From Leeuwenhoekiella sp044542075 (GTDB lineage: Bacteria > Bacteroidota > Bacteroidia > Flavobacteriales > Flavobacteriaceae): 64,000 nt of DNA. Below the pieces are notes generated by a model. That model ran no database searches. It was not told where the DNA came from and saw nothing but the letters and a program-made list of their open reading frames with translations. The stretch lies in NCBI RefSeq assembly GCF_044542075.1, contig NZ_JBITTU010000001.1:496001-560000 (forward strand). Reading direction: 5' to 3'. Below, piece by piece: positions 8,039 through 16,669 of the stretch. Within the stretch, counting starts at the first letter, position 1; the number at the start of each line of letters is the position of its first letter. Position numbers and translations under genes: made by a program.

Positions 8039-9202
8039 TTATTGTTTTACCCAACTTCCGTTAGTTTTAATTATAAAGAACGTTTCTGTTGTGTTAGCAC
8101 CATTGTAAATATCAAGAGTCACAGCATATTTCTGACCTTCTTCTGCATTAGCGTCTAACTTATTAAATAATAAGTCTAAAGCTCTATATATTAAGTCATC
8201 ACTCCAGAAAGCATCATTACCGCTACGACGATCAAGGTTATTAAAACGTAACATACTTGCTGTTTGAGCAGGGAACTCTGAAGACAATTCTCCACCTATA
8301 AATACATAATCAGCTACAGTCAGTGTGTAAGCGATGGTATTATCAGGAATCCACTCACCTGCATCGTTACCAAACTGAAGTGTCATTGGTAATGCATTAT
8401 TGTAGACATCCCAAGAAGATCCATCAAAGATAAAATTTGCTATGAAGCTGTAAGTTGCACTGTCTGTAACACTTCCATCTCCATCAATATCACTAACATC
8501 TGTAGTATAAACTTTATACGTTGTAGATTTTACGTCATTAATAGCAACATCTTCATATTTGAACTTATCTAAAAGATAAATTGGTAATTTTCTTAAAGCT
8601 TCATCTTTAGTATTAAAGTTTGCAAAACCCTGACCTACCATAGTATACTCATCATTTGTAAGTCCCAATGCAAATTGCCATTCACCATTTACCCTAAGAA
8701 ACCCATTATTCAATGTTTGAGCACTTCCGTTATAAAACTTATAAGTTAAAGAAACTAAAGTTCTGTTAGCAACATCAGGAAATTTGTCATCTAAAAATGT
8801 ATAGATCTGATCCTCGTCATCAAAATTATCAAATCGTTCTGTTTCAGGATATGCATCATAATCTGCAGTACTTACCGTATAGACAATTAATGAACGCTCA
8901 GTAGATACTGGAGCATACAAGTCATAAGTTACTGTAGCCAACGAACCATTACCTAAAACCGGGAAATTATTTTTTAGAACTAATGGAACTAGACTTTTAG
9001 CATCATCTACAGAATTAAAAGTTGCAAAATCAAGTTCTAAAACTTCTTTGTAATCATCTTCAGTTAATGTATAATTAAATACATCAGAGATACCTGCTTC
9101 ATTTGCCTCTAGCTGATCATTAATATCTTCTACAGGATCACAACCTACCATAGACATAGCTCCTATAGTAATAGCTGTCAATAAATAATTAAATTTTTTC
9201 AT
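8039..9202 (-). CDS. Lipoprotein built of four degenerate repeats, partner of the TonB receptor
   Basis: 387 residues. Lipobox Cys is C21 (SMVGC), followed by DPVEDIND. I do not recognise the family. By eye the mature part is made of four related units of about 85-95 residues. Each opens with a Y-T-(L/V/M)-(T/S)-x-x-(D/E)-Y or close variant (YTLTEDDY, YTVSTADY, LTNDEYTMV, YTLTVADY). Each has a middle F(N/D)(S/N/D)xDDAxxxLPxxLxxxF-like helix and ends in a Y(D/K)xYxxx strand region. Two of them are followed by NGEWQ or GSSWD, and the last by NGSWVKQ. The gene starts 11 bases after the TonB receptor stop, the position usually taken by the receptor's surface lid/binding lipoprotein, so a ligand-binding role at the outer membrane is the best inference. 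Confidence 0.75.
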   Translation of the reverse strand: MKKFNYLLTAITIGAMSMVGCDPVEDINDQLEANEAGISDVFNYTLTEDDYKEVLELDFATFNSVDDAKSLVPLVLKNNFPVLGNGSLATVTYDLYAPVSTERSLIVYTVSTADYDAYPETERFDNFDDEDQIYTFLDDKFPDVANRTLVSLTYKFYNGSAQTLNNGFLRVNGEWQFALGLTNDEYTMVGQGFANFNTKDEALRKLPIYLLDKFKYEDVAINDVKSTTYKVYTTDVSDIDGDGSVTDSATYSFIANFIFDGSSWDVYNNALPMTLQFGNDAGEWIPDNTIAYTLTVADYVFIGGELSSEFPAQTASMLRFNNLDRRSGNDAFWSDDLIYRALDLLFNKLDANAEEGQKYAVTLDIYNGANTTETFFIIKTNGSWVKQ

Positions 9203-9213
9203 TTCAATTTTTA

Positions 9214-11766
9214 TTAAAAATTAATTTTTGCACCTACAGTATAGGTTCTACCTGCTCCATAATAAACTCTTGCAGTTGTTGCAAGTGAGTTATTACCGTC
9301 TTGTGCATCAGAAATATATTCTGTATCTAAAACGTTAAATACATTAGCATTAATCTGCGCACTAAATCCTCCAAAGTTAAATCTGTGTGTCAATCCTAAG
9401 TCTAATAAACCATATTCCGGCATTTCCCAAGTTTGCGGTAACCCCTCAGCACTACGACCTGTAGGGTCATAGTCTGCAAAATAATCTGCAGCATAATTAA
9501 ATGACGCTCTTATTGTAGTAGAAGCTAATACAGCGTAGTCTGCACCTAGAGCAAAAGTAGTTTGAGCAGAATTTCCAACTTTAACATCCTCTAAATAAAT
9601 ATCGATAGGATCTCCAATTGGATTTTGTTGATCATCAAAAACCTGAACATTCTCAATGTCATTAGCAAATTTCCAATCACCTAAAGAAGCCATACCAGTT
9701 AAAGTTAAAGTTTCTATTGGACGGTATTGTAACTCTAATTCAACACCTTGATGCAGTTGATTTAAGCCTAATATATTTGCAGTATACTGAATATTATCAG
9801 CAGTTCTTGAGATAGTGTAAGTACGATCTGTCCATTTTGTACGATAAACATTAAGATCTGCTCTAAAGTTATCACTTCTAAAACCATAACCTAATTCTGC
9901 ACTAAATATTTTTTGATTCTCTGCATCAGCATTAGTTACGTTTGTGTTGTTTATAAAAACTGCATCGCTAAAAGGAGCACGCTCAAAATAGCCCACATTT
10001 GCAAAAACATTATTTACATCATCAAGTCTATAGTTTAAACCACCCTTAGTACTAAAAGCAGTAAAGTTTACCCAGTCTGTCTCTCTTAACGGATCTTCTG
10101 GAGTATACTTAAAGTAATCTTCTCTTTTATAAGAAGTATTGTTACCGGCAACAGAAATAACTGCTGAAATCTGGTCTTTGTTATATTCTGCCTGAGCAAA
10201 AAGCCCAGCCCAGTTTGTATAACCAGAATCATTATAGTTGTACTTATCACCTACCTTAACAACCTTATTAGGATTATTTACATCATTATTGTCTATATAG
10301 AATGAACCTCCTAAAAGATCTGTAAGTTCTGTATAGTGATCTCCTTTATAGATACGAACATCTACACCAGCAGAAAGGTCAATAAATTCTGAAAGCTCTG
10401 TATTATACGTTGATAAAGCACCATACCACTGATGGTTATTTCTTGAAGCTCTTAAAAAAGTTTCAACGCTATTTGCAGCACCTAAAGCTTTATTTTCAGC
10501 AATAATTTTATCAAAATCTACAGGACCATAAGCAGAATCACGATAATTTAGATCATCTTTTCCAAATTTGTTAGCACCCGCAGTACCACCACCACCACCA
10601 GTACCATAAGAGGCATAGATAGAAGTTGTAAGTGAAGAAATCTCATTAATTGTCCAATAATGGTTTAATGACATTTGTGGCTTATGATAGAAGTTATCTT
10701 CGTGATTTAATAACTGTCCATTTTTATAACCATAATCTGTGTTCGTTCTGATTCCACGATCACTTTTTCTGTAATCATCAATAAGCAATCTGTTTTGACG
10801 CTGACCGTGACGCTGTGGAGCTCCAAAAGCTGTGAACGACAATTCGTGATTTTCATTTATTTTCTTAGCAACATTTAAAAAGTAAGAATATGCATCAATG
10901 GTCGTTGCATCAACAAATTGTTCTCCTGTAGTTCTTGACAAACTTACAGTTGCAGCCCAATCATTATCTAATAATCCTGTTGAAAGAGTAAAACCATATT
11001 TCGTATAACCGTCGTTACCAGTAGTCATTACTACATTACCACCTGCAGCGATATCTGTAGATTTTGTAACGATGTTTACAGTACCTCCAATTGATGGAAG
11101 ACCTATCATCGCAGCACCAAGACCACGCTGAACTTGCATAGAGCTAGTTACATCAGAAAGACCTGCCCAGTTACTCCAGTAAACGTTTCCGTTTTCCATA
11201 TCATTTACAGGAATACCGTTAATCATAACTGCAACGTTCTGAGAGTTAAAACCACGTATACGTAATTCAGCATCTCCAAAACCACCACCTCCTCTGGTTA
11301 CATAAACACCTGGTGTAGTTTTTAAAATTTCAGGAAATTCTTGACTACCTAACTCATTTGCAATTGTTTCTGCTTTTATTGTAGAAACTGCAACGGGAGT
11401 TTTACGGTCAATTGCTAAAGAGTAAGCTTTTACAATTACCTCATCAAGAGCATCAGAATCCATTTGAAGTTTAACAGTACCTAAGTCAATAACTTTTTTT
11501 CCTGTAACATCAAATTTTAGTGTTAGTGGAGCAAAACCCACATAAGAAACGCGTAAAGAACCTGTATTTTTAGCAACTTGAATCTCAAATAACCCATCAA
11601 AATCAGTTGATACTCCGTTAGTTGTGCCGTCAACAACTACGTTAACTCCAGGTAGTGGCATACCATTTTCACCATCTACAACTGTACCTCGTAAAGTTCC
11701 CTGAGCCTGCGCAACAGCAGTTAACAGAAGAAAAACAAGTGCTAGTAAACTTGTAATTTTTTTCAT
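9214..11766 (-). CDS. TonB-dependent receptor with carboxypeptidase-regulatory-like N-domain
   Basis: 850 residues. Signal peptide to about residue 21 (TAVAQAQG). A carboxypeptidase-D regulatory-like domain follows (about 24-110: GTVVDGENGMPLPGVNVVV...STDFDGLFEI). The plug domain (about 120-240) carries LKTTPGVYVTRGGGGFGDAE, RIRGF and GGTVNIVTKST. The rest is a 22-strand-type barrel ending in an aromatic residue (TYTVGAKINF). It imports a substrate with TonB-ExbBD energy across the outer membrane. The substrate cannot be read from sequence. The lipoprotein and surface endonuclease genes behind it suggest nucleic-acid fragments or nucleotides. It is not a SusC/SusD pair, as no SusD is present. 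Confidence 0.9.
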   Translation of the reverse strand: MKKITSLLALVFLLLTAVAQAQGTLRGTVVDGENGMPLPGVNVVVDGTTNGVSTDFDGLFEIQVAKNTGSLRVSYVGFAPLTLKFDVTGKKVIDLGTVKLQMDSDALDEVIVKAYSLAIDRKTPVAVSTIKAETIANELGSQEFPEILKTTPGVYVTRGGGGFGDAELRIRGFNSQNVAVMINGIPVNDMENGNVYWSNWAGLSDVTSSMQVQRGLGAAMIGLPSIGGTVNIVTKSTDIAAGGNVVMTTGNDGYTKYGFTLSTGLLDNDWAATVSLSRTTGEQFVDATTIDAYSYFLNVAKKINENHELSFTAFGAPQRHGQRQNRLLIDDYRKSDRGIRTNTDYGYKNGQLLNHEDNFYHKPQMSLNHYWTINEISSLTTSIYASYGTGGGGGTAGANKFGKDDLNYRDSAYGPVDFDKIIAENKALGAANSVETFLRASRNNHQWYGALSTYNTELSEFIDLSAGVDVRIYKGDHYTELTDLLGGSFYIDNNDVNNPNKVVKVGDKYNYNDSGYTNWAGLFAQAEYNKDQISAVISVAGNNTSYKREDYFKYTPEDPLRETDWVNFTAFSTKGGLNYRLDDVNNVFANVGYFERAPFSDAVFINNTNVTNADAENQKIFSAELGYGFRSDNFRADLNVYRTKWTDRTYTISRTADNIQYTANILGLNQLHQGVELELQYRPIETLTLTGMASLGDWKFANDIENVQVFDDQQNPIGDPIDIYLEDVKVGNSAQTTFALGADYAVLASTTIRASFNYAADYFADYDPTGRSAEGLPQTWEMPEYGLLDLGLTHRFNFGGFSAQINANVFNVLDTEYISDAQDGNNSLATTARVYYGAGRTYTVGAKINF

Positions 11767-11823
11767 TGTGCTTGTTTGAATTTAGAATTTTTGCAAAAGT
11801 CTTAATAAAGACCTAATTAAATA

Positions 11824-11870
11824 TTAACGCAATGTTAAGAATTACTATTTAACGCAATATGTTTAATCTT
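11824..11870. promoter_or_regulatory. Repeated TTAACGCAAT elements upstream of the TonB receptor (candidate operator)
   Basis: TTAACGCAAT occurs twice as direct repeats at 11824-11833 and 11849-11858, 25 bases apart. The first copy extends into a perfect palindrome TTAAC-GCAAT-GTTAA (11824-11838). They lie 58-92 bases upstream of the receptor ATG (11766), in the only non-coding space before it. Spacing and symmetry suggest a regulator site. No regulator is assigned. Confidence 0.4.
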
Positions 11871-11905
11871 AACTCTTAAATATCCAAAATTGATATTTAA
11901 GAGTT
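11871..11905. repeat. 14-base perfect inverted repeat after pgi
   Basis: AACTCTTAAATATC (11871-11884), seven bases, then GATATTTAAGAGTT (11892-11905). The stem is AT-rich and lacks a clear T-tract on the minus strand, so it is an atypical terminator for pgi (stop at 11936) or a palindromic binding site for the receptor promoter region. Confidence 0.6.
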
Positions 11906-11935
11906 AAAAATCTAAATTACAAGCCCGTTTTTGAA

Positions 11936-13579
11936 TTAGCTTTTGAAATGCATAATTAGTGAAGTCGTTGAACTATCATGACTAGCTATACTATCTGAAC
12001 TTAAGTCTGTTAGCACATTTTTTGCTAACTGCTTTCCTAGCTCTACACCCCACTGATCATAACTAAAAATATTCCAAAGAATACCTTCCGTAAAGATCTT
12101 GTGCTCGTATATTGCGATAAGTGCTCCCAAGCTTTCTGGGGTTAATTTATCAATAAGTATTGTGGTTGTGGGTTTATTTCCTTCAAAAACCTTAAATGGC
12201 ACCAGTTTATCGATAGCAGTAACATTCATCCCTGAAGATTCTAATTCTTCACGGGCTTCTGCCTCGGTTTTACCATTCATTAAGGCTTCGGTTTGCGCAA
12301 AAAAGTTTGCCATTAATTTATTGTGATGATCTGCATCCCCATGTAGAGAATGCTTAAACCCTATAAAATGAGTTGGGATGATTTTTGTTCCCTGGTGTAT
12401 TAACTGAAAGAAAGCATGTTGCGAGTTTGTTCCCGGTTCTCCCCAAACAATTTGACCAGTTTGATAATCTACAGGATTGCCATTACGATCTACACTCTTC
12501 CCGTTACTCTCCATAATTGCCTGCTGTAAATACGCTGCAAATCTGTTCAAATATTGAGAGTATGGTATTATCGCTTCACTTTCAGCTTCAAAGAAATTGT
12601 TATACCACACGGTTACCAGCGCCATAATCACGGGTATATTTTCTTCTAAATCTGTAGTTTTAAAATGCTCATCTGCTCTATGCGCTCCTGCAAGCATACT
12701 GTTGAAGCTGTCAAAACCCACCGCAAGTGCTATAGACAATCCTACAGAACTCCATAGTGAAAAACGACCTCCTACCCAGTCCCACATGGTAAATACATTA
12801 TTAGGGTCTATACCAAAGTCTTTAACTGCTTCTTCATTTGTAGATACGGCAACAAAATGTTTAGCCACGGCTTCTCCTTCTGCAACCGTACCTGCCACTT
12901 TACTCAAAAACCATTTACGAGCGGTATTCGCATTAGACAAGGTTTCTTGAGTTGTAAAGGTTTTTGAGACAATTACAAAAAGCGTAGTTTCAGGATTTAA
13001 ATATTTTAAAGACTCGTGAACGTGGTCACCATCTACGTTAGAAATAAAATGAACCTTTAAATGGTTGTGATAAAAAGCTAAAGCTTCAGCCACCATATTA
13101 GGACCTAAATCTGAACCACCTATACCTATATTTACAACATCGGTAATTGCTTTACCGGTAAATCCTTTATGATCTCCACTTATAACCGTATCGCAAAAAC
13201 CTTTAATTTTTTCCTTAACGGCGTTTACTTCAGGAATTACGTCTTCACCATCAATCTTTATGTGAGCATCTTTAGGTTGTCTTAGCGCTGTATGCATAAC
13301 CGCCCTTCCTTCGGTCTCATTTATTTCAGAACCATTAAAATAAGCTGCGCGAGCATCTTCAAAATTCATCTCCTTCGCTAAATCTAATAAGAGCGATTTA
13401 GTTTCAGAAGTCATTCTATTTTTACTATAATCTACATAAAAGTCATCCCAGATTAAGGAAAAATCTGCGGCTCTAGAATTATCTTGGAAAAGCGTTTTCA
13501 TCTCTAAAGTTTTCACCTTGTTAAAATGATCTTTTAGCGCTTTCCAGGCTTTAGTTTGAGTGGGATTTATTTTTTGCAT
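11936..13579 (-). CDS. pgi: Glucose-6-phosphate isomerase
   Basis: 547 residues, the size of E. coli Pgi (549). It interconverts glucose-6-phosphate and fructose-6-phosphate in the cytosol. Substrate-binding segment IGIGGSDLGP is at 151-160. The catalytic base region AIMESNGKSVDRNG contains E357, EPGTNSQHAF contains the ring-opening His H388, and the C-terminal WGVELGKQLAKN carries the conserved Lys. The start is ATG. The M23 peptidase stop lies six bases upstream, so pgi is the last gene of the DUF3108-TDO-M23-pgi row. Confidence 0.97.
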   Translation of the reverse strand: MQKINPTQTKAWKALKDHFNKVKTLEMKTLFQDNSRAADFSLIWDDFYVDYSKNRMTSETKSLLLDLAKEMNFEDARAAYFNGSEINETEGRAVMHTALRQPKDAHIKIDGEDVIPEVNAVKEKIKGFCDTVISGDHKGFTGKAITDVVNIGIGGSDLGPNMVAEALAFYHNHLKVHFISNVDGDHVHESLKYLNPETTLFVIVSKTFTTQETLSNANTARKWFLSKVAGTVAEGEAVAKHFVAVSTNEEAVKDFGIDPNNVFTMWDWVGGRFSLWSSVGLSIALAVGFDSFNSMLAGAHRADEHFKTTDLEENIPVIMALVTVWYNNFFEAESEAIIPYSQYLNRFAAYLQQAIMESNGKSVDRNGNPVDYQTGQIVWGEPGTNSQHAFFQLIHQGTKIIPTHFIGFKHSLHGDADHHNKLMANFFAQTEALMNGKTEAEAREELESSGMNVTAIDKLVPFKVFEGNKPTTTILIDKLTPESLGALIAIYEHKIFTEGILWNIFSYDQWGVELGKQLAKNVLTDLSSDSIASHDSSTTSLIMHFKS

Positions 13580-13585
13580 CTTATA

Positions 13586-14818
13586 TTATTTTTTGAAGGT
13601 TATTGCGTCTAGTTGCTCTACTAAAGGAGCAATGTGTATAAAATATTCTTCTTGTAATGCTTCAGCCAGTGGTTCTGAAGTAGGCAGGTTTAATGCAAAA
13701 GGATCTACCTGTTTGCCATTTTCCCAGAATCTGTAACATACATGAGGACCACTTGTATTACCTGTCATCCCTATATACCCTATGACATCACCCTGAGAAA
13801 CATACTGACCAACTTTTACTGCCCGCTTACTCATGTGAAGATACTGCGTTTCATAGGTTTTATTATGTCTGATTTTAACATAATTACCGTTTCCGCCTCT
13901 ATATTCAGATTTAGTTACCGTACCATTTGCTGTTGCCATAATTGGTGTGCCTACAGCGCCTGCAAAGTCAGTTCCTTTATGTGGTCTAATACGATTACCA
14001 TAATAGGCTATACGACGTTTAAGATTGTACCTAGATGATATACGGTTAAATGACAAAGGCCCTTTCAAAAAGGCACGTTTTAAATTCATTGCTTCTTTAT
14101 CAAAATACCCATAAGCGTCTGTAAGACTATCGCTCCTATACCTAAACGCATAATAAGGCTTACCTTTATGCTCAAACCAAGAGGCTTTAATCTCACCTAT
14201 TCCTGCAGGTATCGTGTCGTTTATAAACTTCTCTGTATATACTAGTTTAAAGCGATCTCCTGCCTGAAGACGAAAGAAATCTATCGTCCACGCATAAATA
14301 TCTGCCATTTTATAAGCCACATTTACACTAAGTCCCAAATCGTCAAAAGTGGTAGAAAGATTATTATTAATCACACCGCTTACTTCACGTTCTTTAATAG
14401 TAACAGGACGTTTTTTTGCCTTTGCCTGTACAACCTCATCTTTAAAATCAAGAACAACGTAGTCTATATTATTTTCTTCGTAAATAAAGACCTGCGCTTG
14501 ATTTAAAGTGTCTTTAGATTTTAATAATGTATAGGGTTTACCTACACGAATAAGACGAGTATCAAAAACATCCTGAACAGAATCTGTAATCTGTTGAATC
14601 GTGGCGTAATCAATACCATTATCAAATAATATCTGTCCAAAACTATCTCCCTGTTGAACCGTATCTGAGACAACGTTATAATCATTTAGGGTGTAACCAA
14701 AACGTTTTACTATAGGGACGACTTTTTCTTTAGCAACGGGTTTAACTTCTTTTGTTTCATCATCTGCACAAGCACCAAGTGTGAGTGCTGCCAGAAGTAG
14801 TATGCTTAATTTCTTCAA
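13586..14818 (-). CDS. M23 (LytM-type) peptidoglycan endopeptidase lipoprotein with a Cys in the HxH motif
   Basis: 410 residues. Starts at TTG (complement at 14816-14818), with no in-frame ATG before the lipobox. The signal peptide ends at C17 (LTLGAC) followed by ADDETKE. An N-terminal region (about 40-135) resembles LysM/OapA-like binding segments. The C-terminal M23 domain (about 260-375) has the first zinc motif H280-x3-D284 (RPHKGTDF) and the catalytic-type H328 (QYLHMS). The usual HxH is H359-V-C361 (SGPHVCYRFWENG), so a Cys stands where the third zinc ligand is normally His. It should cut peptide cross-links of the cell wall from the outer-membrane side of the periplasm. If the Cys cannot hold zinc the enzyme may be inactive. 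Confidence 0.88.
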   Translation of the reverse strand: MKKLSILLLAALTLGACADDETKEVKPVAKEKVVPIVKRFGYTLNDYNVVSDTVQQGDSFGQILFDNGIDYATIQQITDSVQDVFDTRLIRVGKPYTLLKSKDTLNQAQVFIYEENNIDYVVLDFKDEVVQAKAKKRPVTIKEREVSGVINNNLSTTFDDLGLSVNVAYKMADIYAWTIDFFRLQAGDRFKLVYTEKFINDTIPAGIGEIKASWFEHKGKPYYAFRYRSDSLTDAYGYFDKEAMNLKRAFLKGPLSFNRISSRYNLKRRIAYYGNRIRPHKGTDFAGAVGTPIMATANGTVTKSEYRGGNGNYVKIRHNKTYETQYLHMSKRAVKVGQYVSQGDVIGYIGMTGNTSGPHVCYRFWENGKQVDPFALNLPTSEPLAEALQEEYFIHIAPLVEQLDAITFKK

Positions 14819-14843
14819 TTTAGGGTTTTTGAAAATTCTTAAT

Positions 14844-15800
14844 TTAGTTTATGTTTTGTCCCCATTCATCACGCTCTTTCTGAGACCATAACTCAGGAAA
14901 GAAAATGCGCCTTTGATATTTAGGATGCATATATTTTACCCAATCACTGCCTCCGGTTGCTTCAAGAGGTTCTTTACCTTGATTTAAATAATGTAATGCT
15001 GCTTGATAATGCGCCATTACCCATTGTATATTAACCGTGTAATCATAGTGACGCATTGCCTTTAGCAATGTTGCATCTTTTTGATCTGATAGCGGTAATG
15101 TTTTGAATTTTGACCACAAGTTTAGGGATTCATAACGCTTAATGAAACGGATGAATTCCTCTTTATATTTTAATTCAAACTCTTTTAACGTATAACTTTT
15201 TTCTCCTGTGCTATAATCTTTGCCTGCAGCTTGCCAGTACAGGTGTTCAAAAGCTTTATTATAAAAGACATCATCTTTAATATCTTCAGTTGTAAAATCA
15301 CCACGGAAGCGTGCATCTATGAGGTTACTAAATTCTGTTGAGCTGAATTCAATGAGGCGGTATTGCGCACTTTGGAATCCGCTGGCAGGACTAAGTGTTC
15401 TGCGGAATTTTAAATACTGCTCCATCTCCATTCCCTCACGCATAATATTGAAAGAAGAGGTAAGCATATCAAAATATCTGCTAATGCGATATAATTTTGA
15501 TGAAAAGAAAGCGGCAGTAAGCTCAGCAGCATAGGCAACTTGTTCTATCTCCCACAGGATCATTTTAAACAGCAACTCATTAACCTGATGGTACATAATA
15601 AATACCATCTCATCGGGAATTAAGGTGCGTTGTACCTGTAAGTTTAAAAGTACATCTGTTTGAATGTAGTCCCAGTAATTTATTGGTTTGCCGTGTACAA
15701 AACCTTCTAAATGGTGATTAAGATTCTGGCCCATTGCATCAAACTTATCGCTTAACGCGTCTAATTGCTGTTGTGTTTCCGGGCTGTTTTCTTTAATCAT
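14844..15800 (-). CDS. Tryptophan 2,3-dioxygenase family protein
   Basis: 318 residues. Shows the TDO-type distal segment FIMYHQVNELLFKMILWEIE near residues 77-96 and a TGGSDW motif near 283, like the substrate-binding loop TGG(S/T) of haem dioxygenases. The family opens the indole ring of tryptophan to N-formylkynurenine using a b-type haem and O2. The start overlaps the DUF3108 stop by one base (TAATG), so translation is coupled. It sits between that gene and the M23 peptidase, near hppD and hmgA, which agrees with aromatic amino acid catabolism. No kynureninase or other kynurenine-pathway gene is in the window. Confidence 0.87.
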   Translation of the reverse strand: MIKENSPETQQQLDALSDKFDAMGQNLNHHLEGFVHGKPINYWDYIQTDVLLNLQVQRTLIPDEMVFIMYHQVNELLFKMILWEIEQVAYAAELTAAFFSSKLYRISRYFDMLTSSFNIMREGMEMEQYLKFRRTLSPASGFQSAQYRLIEFSSTEFSNLIDARFRGDFTTEDIKDDVFYNKAFEHLYWQAAGKDYSTGEKSYTLKEFELKYKEEFIRFIKRYESLNLWSKFKTLPLSDQKDATLLKAMRHYDYTVNIQWVMAHYQAALHYLNQGKEPLEATGGSDWVKYMHPKYQRRIFFPELWSQKERDEWGQNIN

Positions 15801-16576
15801 TAATCTTGTATAATATAGAAAGGATGCTTTAAACCTTTATAAGCATCAATATCTGCTTTTAGTGAACCTACCGCTAAATCGGCTTTAATTTGTAAAGGTA
15901 TTTTATTTTGATCATCACTAATCCAAACTGTCAAACTTTCTTGCTCTTTAAATACTCTTCCAGCTTGTACATAAGGTCTAAAAATAAGAGTATTTACTTT
16001 ACCAAACTTAGTTTTAAGCACTTCTCTCCCCATAAATTTAAGTTTGAATTTGAAGTTTTCCTGATCAAAAAACATATTAATCACCGTCTCATCACCTTCT
16101 TTCAATGTTTTTGAATCAATTCTATTGCGCAAATAATAAAAACTTGAGACCATATCGTGTATTGAAGGTTCAGTTTTATGAGTAGTAATCGTATTATGCT
16201 TCTTATCGTTTACAGTAGCAATATGAGCACGCTGATCAAAGTCTATCACTTTATCTTTTGTGTGCCCACCCTCATCTATTTTACGAATAAATCTATACGG
16301 AAGCGTGGTTTGCTTATCTACATAGCTTTCGTAATAATCTTCTACTCCAAAGAACAATTTGGTCATTCCTGTAGTTACACCTTTACCTTTAATGTGATAT
16401 ACAGGCTTACCTTTATATGTGTCGTTTGAAACAGCCATTGTTGCTTCTCCCGCTTTCCACCAGCCACTATAACTAATACGAAATCTAAACCACTCACCAT
16501 CACCAAAAGAATTCTCTTGAGCGATTGTCGCAAAGCTGGTAAGCATAATCGTAAAAAACAATAAACCTTTTTTCAT
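15800..16576 (-). CDS. DUF3108 domain secreted protein
   Basis: 258 residues from the ATG at 16576. The longer frame to 16636 is rejected because the -7 box at 16624-16631 lies inside it. From this start there is a clean signal peptide (MKKGLLFFTIMLTSFATIAQ). The mature protein matches the DUF3108 pattern: GEWFRFRISYSGWWKAGEATM at the N-terminus, then Y(V/E)SYVDKQTTLPYRF, then VWISDDQNKIPLQIKA near the C-terminus. It is probably a lipocalin-like beta barrel in the periplasm or outer membrane, with no established reaction. First gene of the DUF3108-TDO-M23-pgi transcript. Confidence 0.85.
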   Translation of the reverse strand: MKKGLLFFTIMLTSFATIAQENSFGDGEWFRFRISYSGWWKAGEATMAVSNDTYKGKPVYHIKGKGVTTGMTKLFFGVEDYYESYVDKQTTLPYRFIRKIDEGGHTKDKVIDFDQRAHIATVNDKKHNTITTHKTEPSIHDMVSSFYYLRNRIDSKTLKEGDETVINMFFDQENFKFKLKFMGREVLKTKFGKVNTLIFRPYVQAGRVFKEQESLTVWISDDQNKIPLQIKADLAVGSLKADIDAYKGLKHPFYIIQD

Positions 16577-16623
16577 AGTATTAATTATTAGGGGCTTTAC
16601 AAATGCATTTGCAAGAGTTGTTC

Positions 16624-16631
16624 CAAAAGTA
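16624..16631 (-). promoter_or_regulatory. -7 box of the DUF3108-TDO-M23-pgi operon
   Basis: TACTTTTG, an exact TAnnTTTG match on the minus strand, about 48 bases before the ATG at 16576 and just after the hppD terminator. It decides against the upstream start at 16636. The -33 region shows no clear TTG. Confidence 0.5.
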
Positions 16632-16669
16632 GCCAAAAGCTTAAAAACCTAATCCTAAGGATAGATTAA

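Noticed and set aside
8039..11766. SusC/SusD-type glycan uptake pair
   Set aside because: The receptor lacks the long SusC-type features and the lipoprotein has no SusD helical repeat pattern. No glycosidase is next to them.
12597..12950. Open frame of 117 codons opposite pgi
   Set aside because: It lies wholly inside the firmly identified pgi gene on the other strand, with no motif, and is Ser/Thr/Pro-rich as expected for an antisense shadow.
15800..16636. Longer start of the DUF3108 gene at 16636
   Set aside because: The -7 box TACTTTTG lies within the added codons, and the internal ATG at 16576 gives a clean signal peptide.
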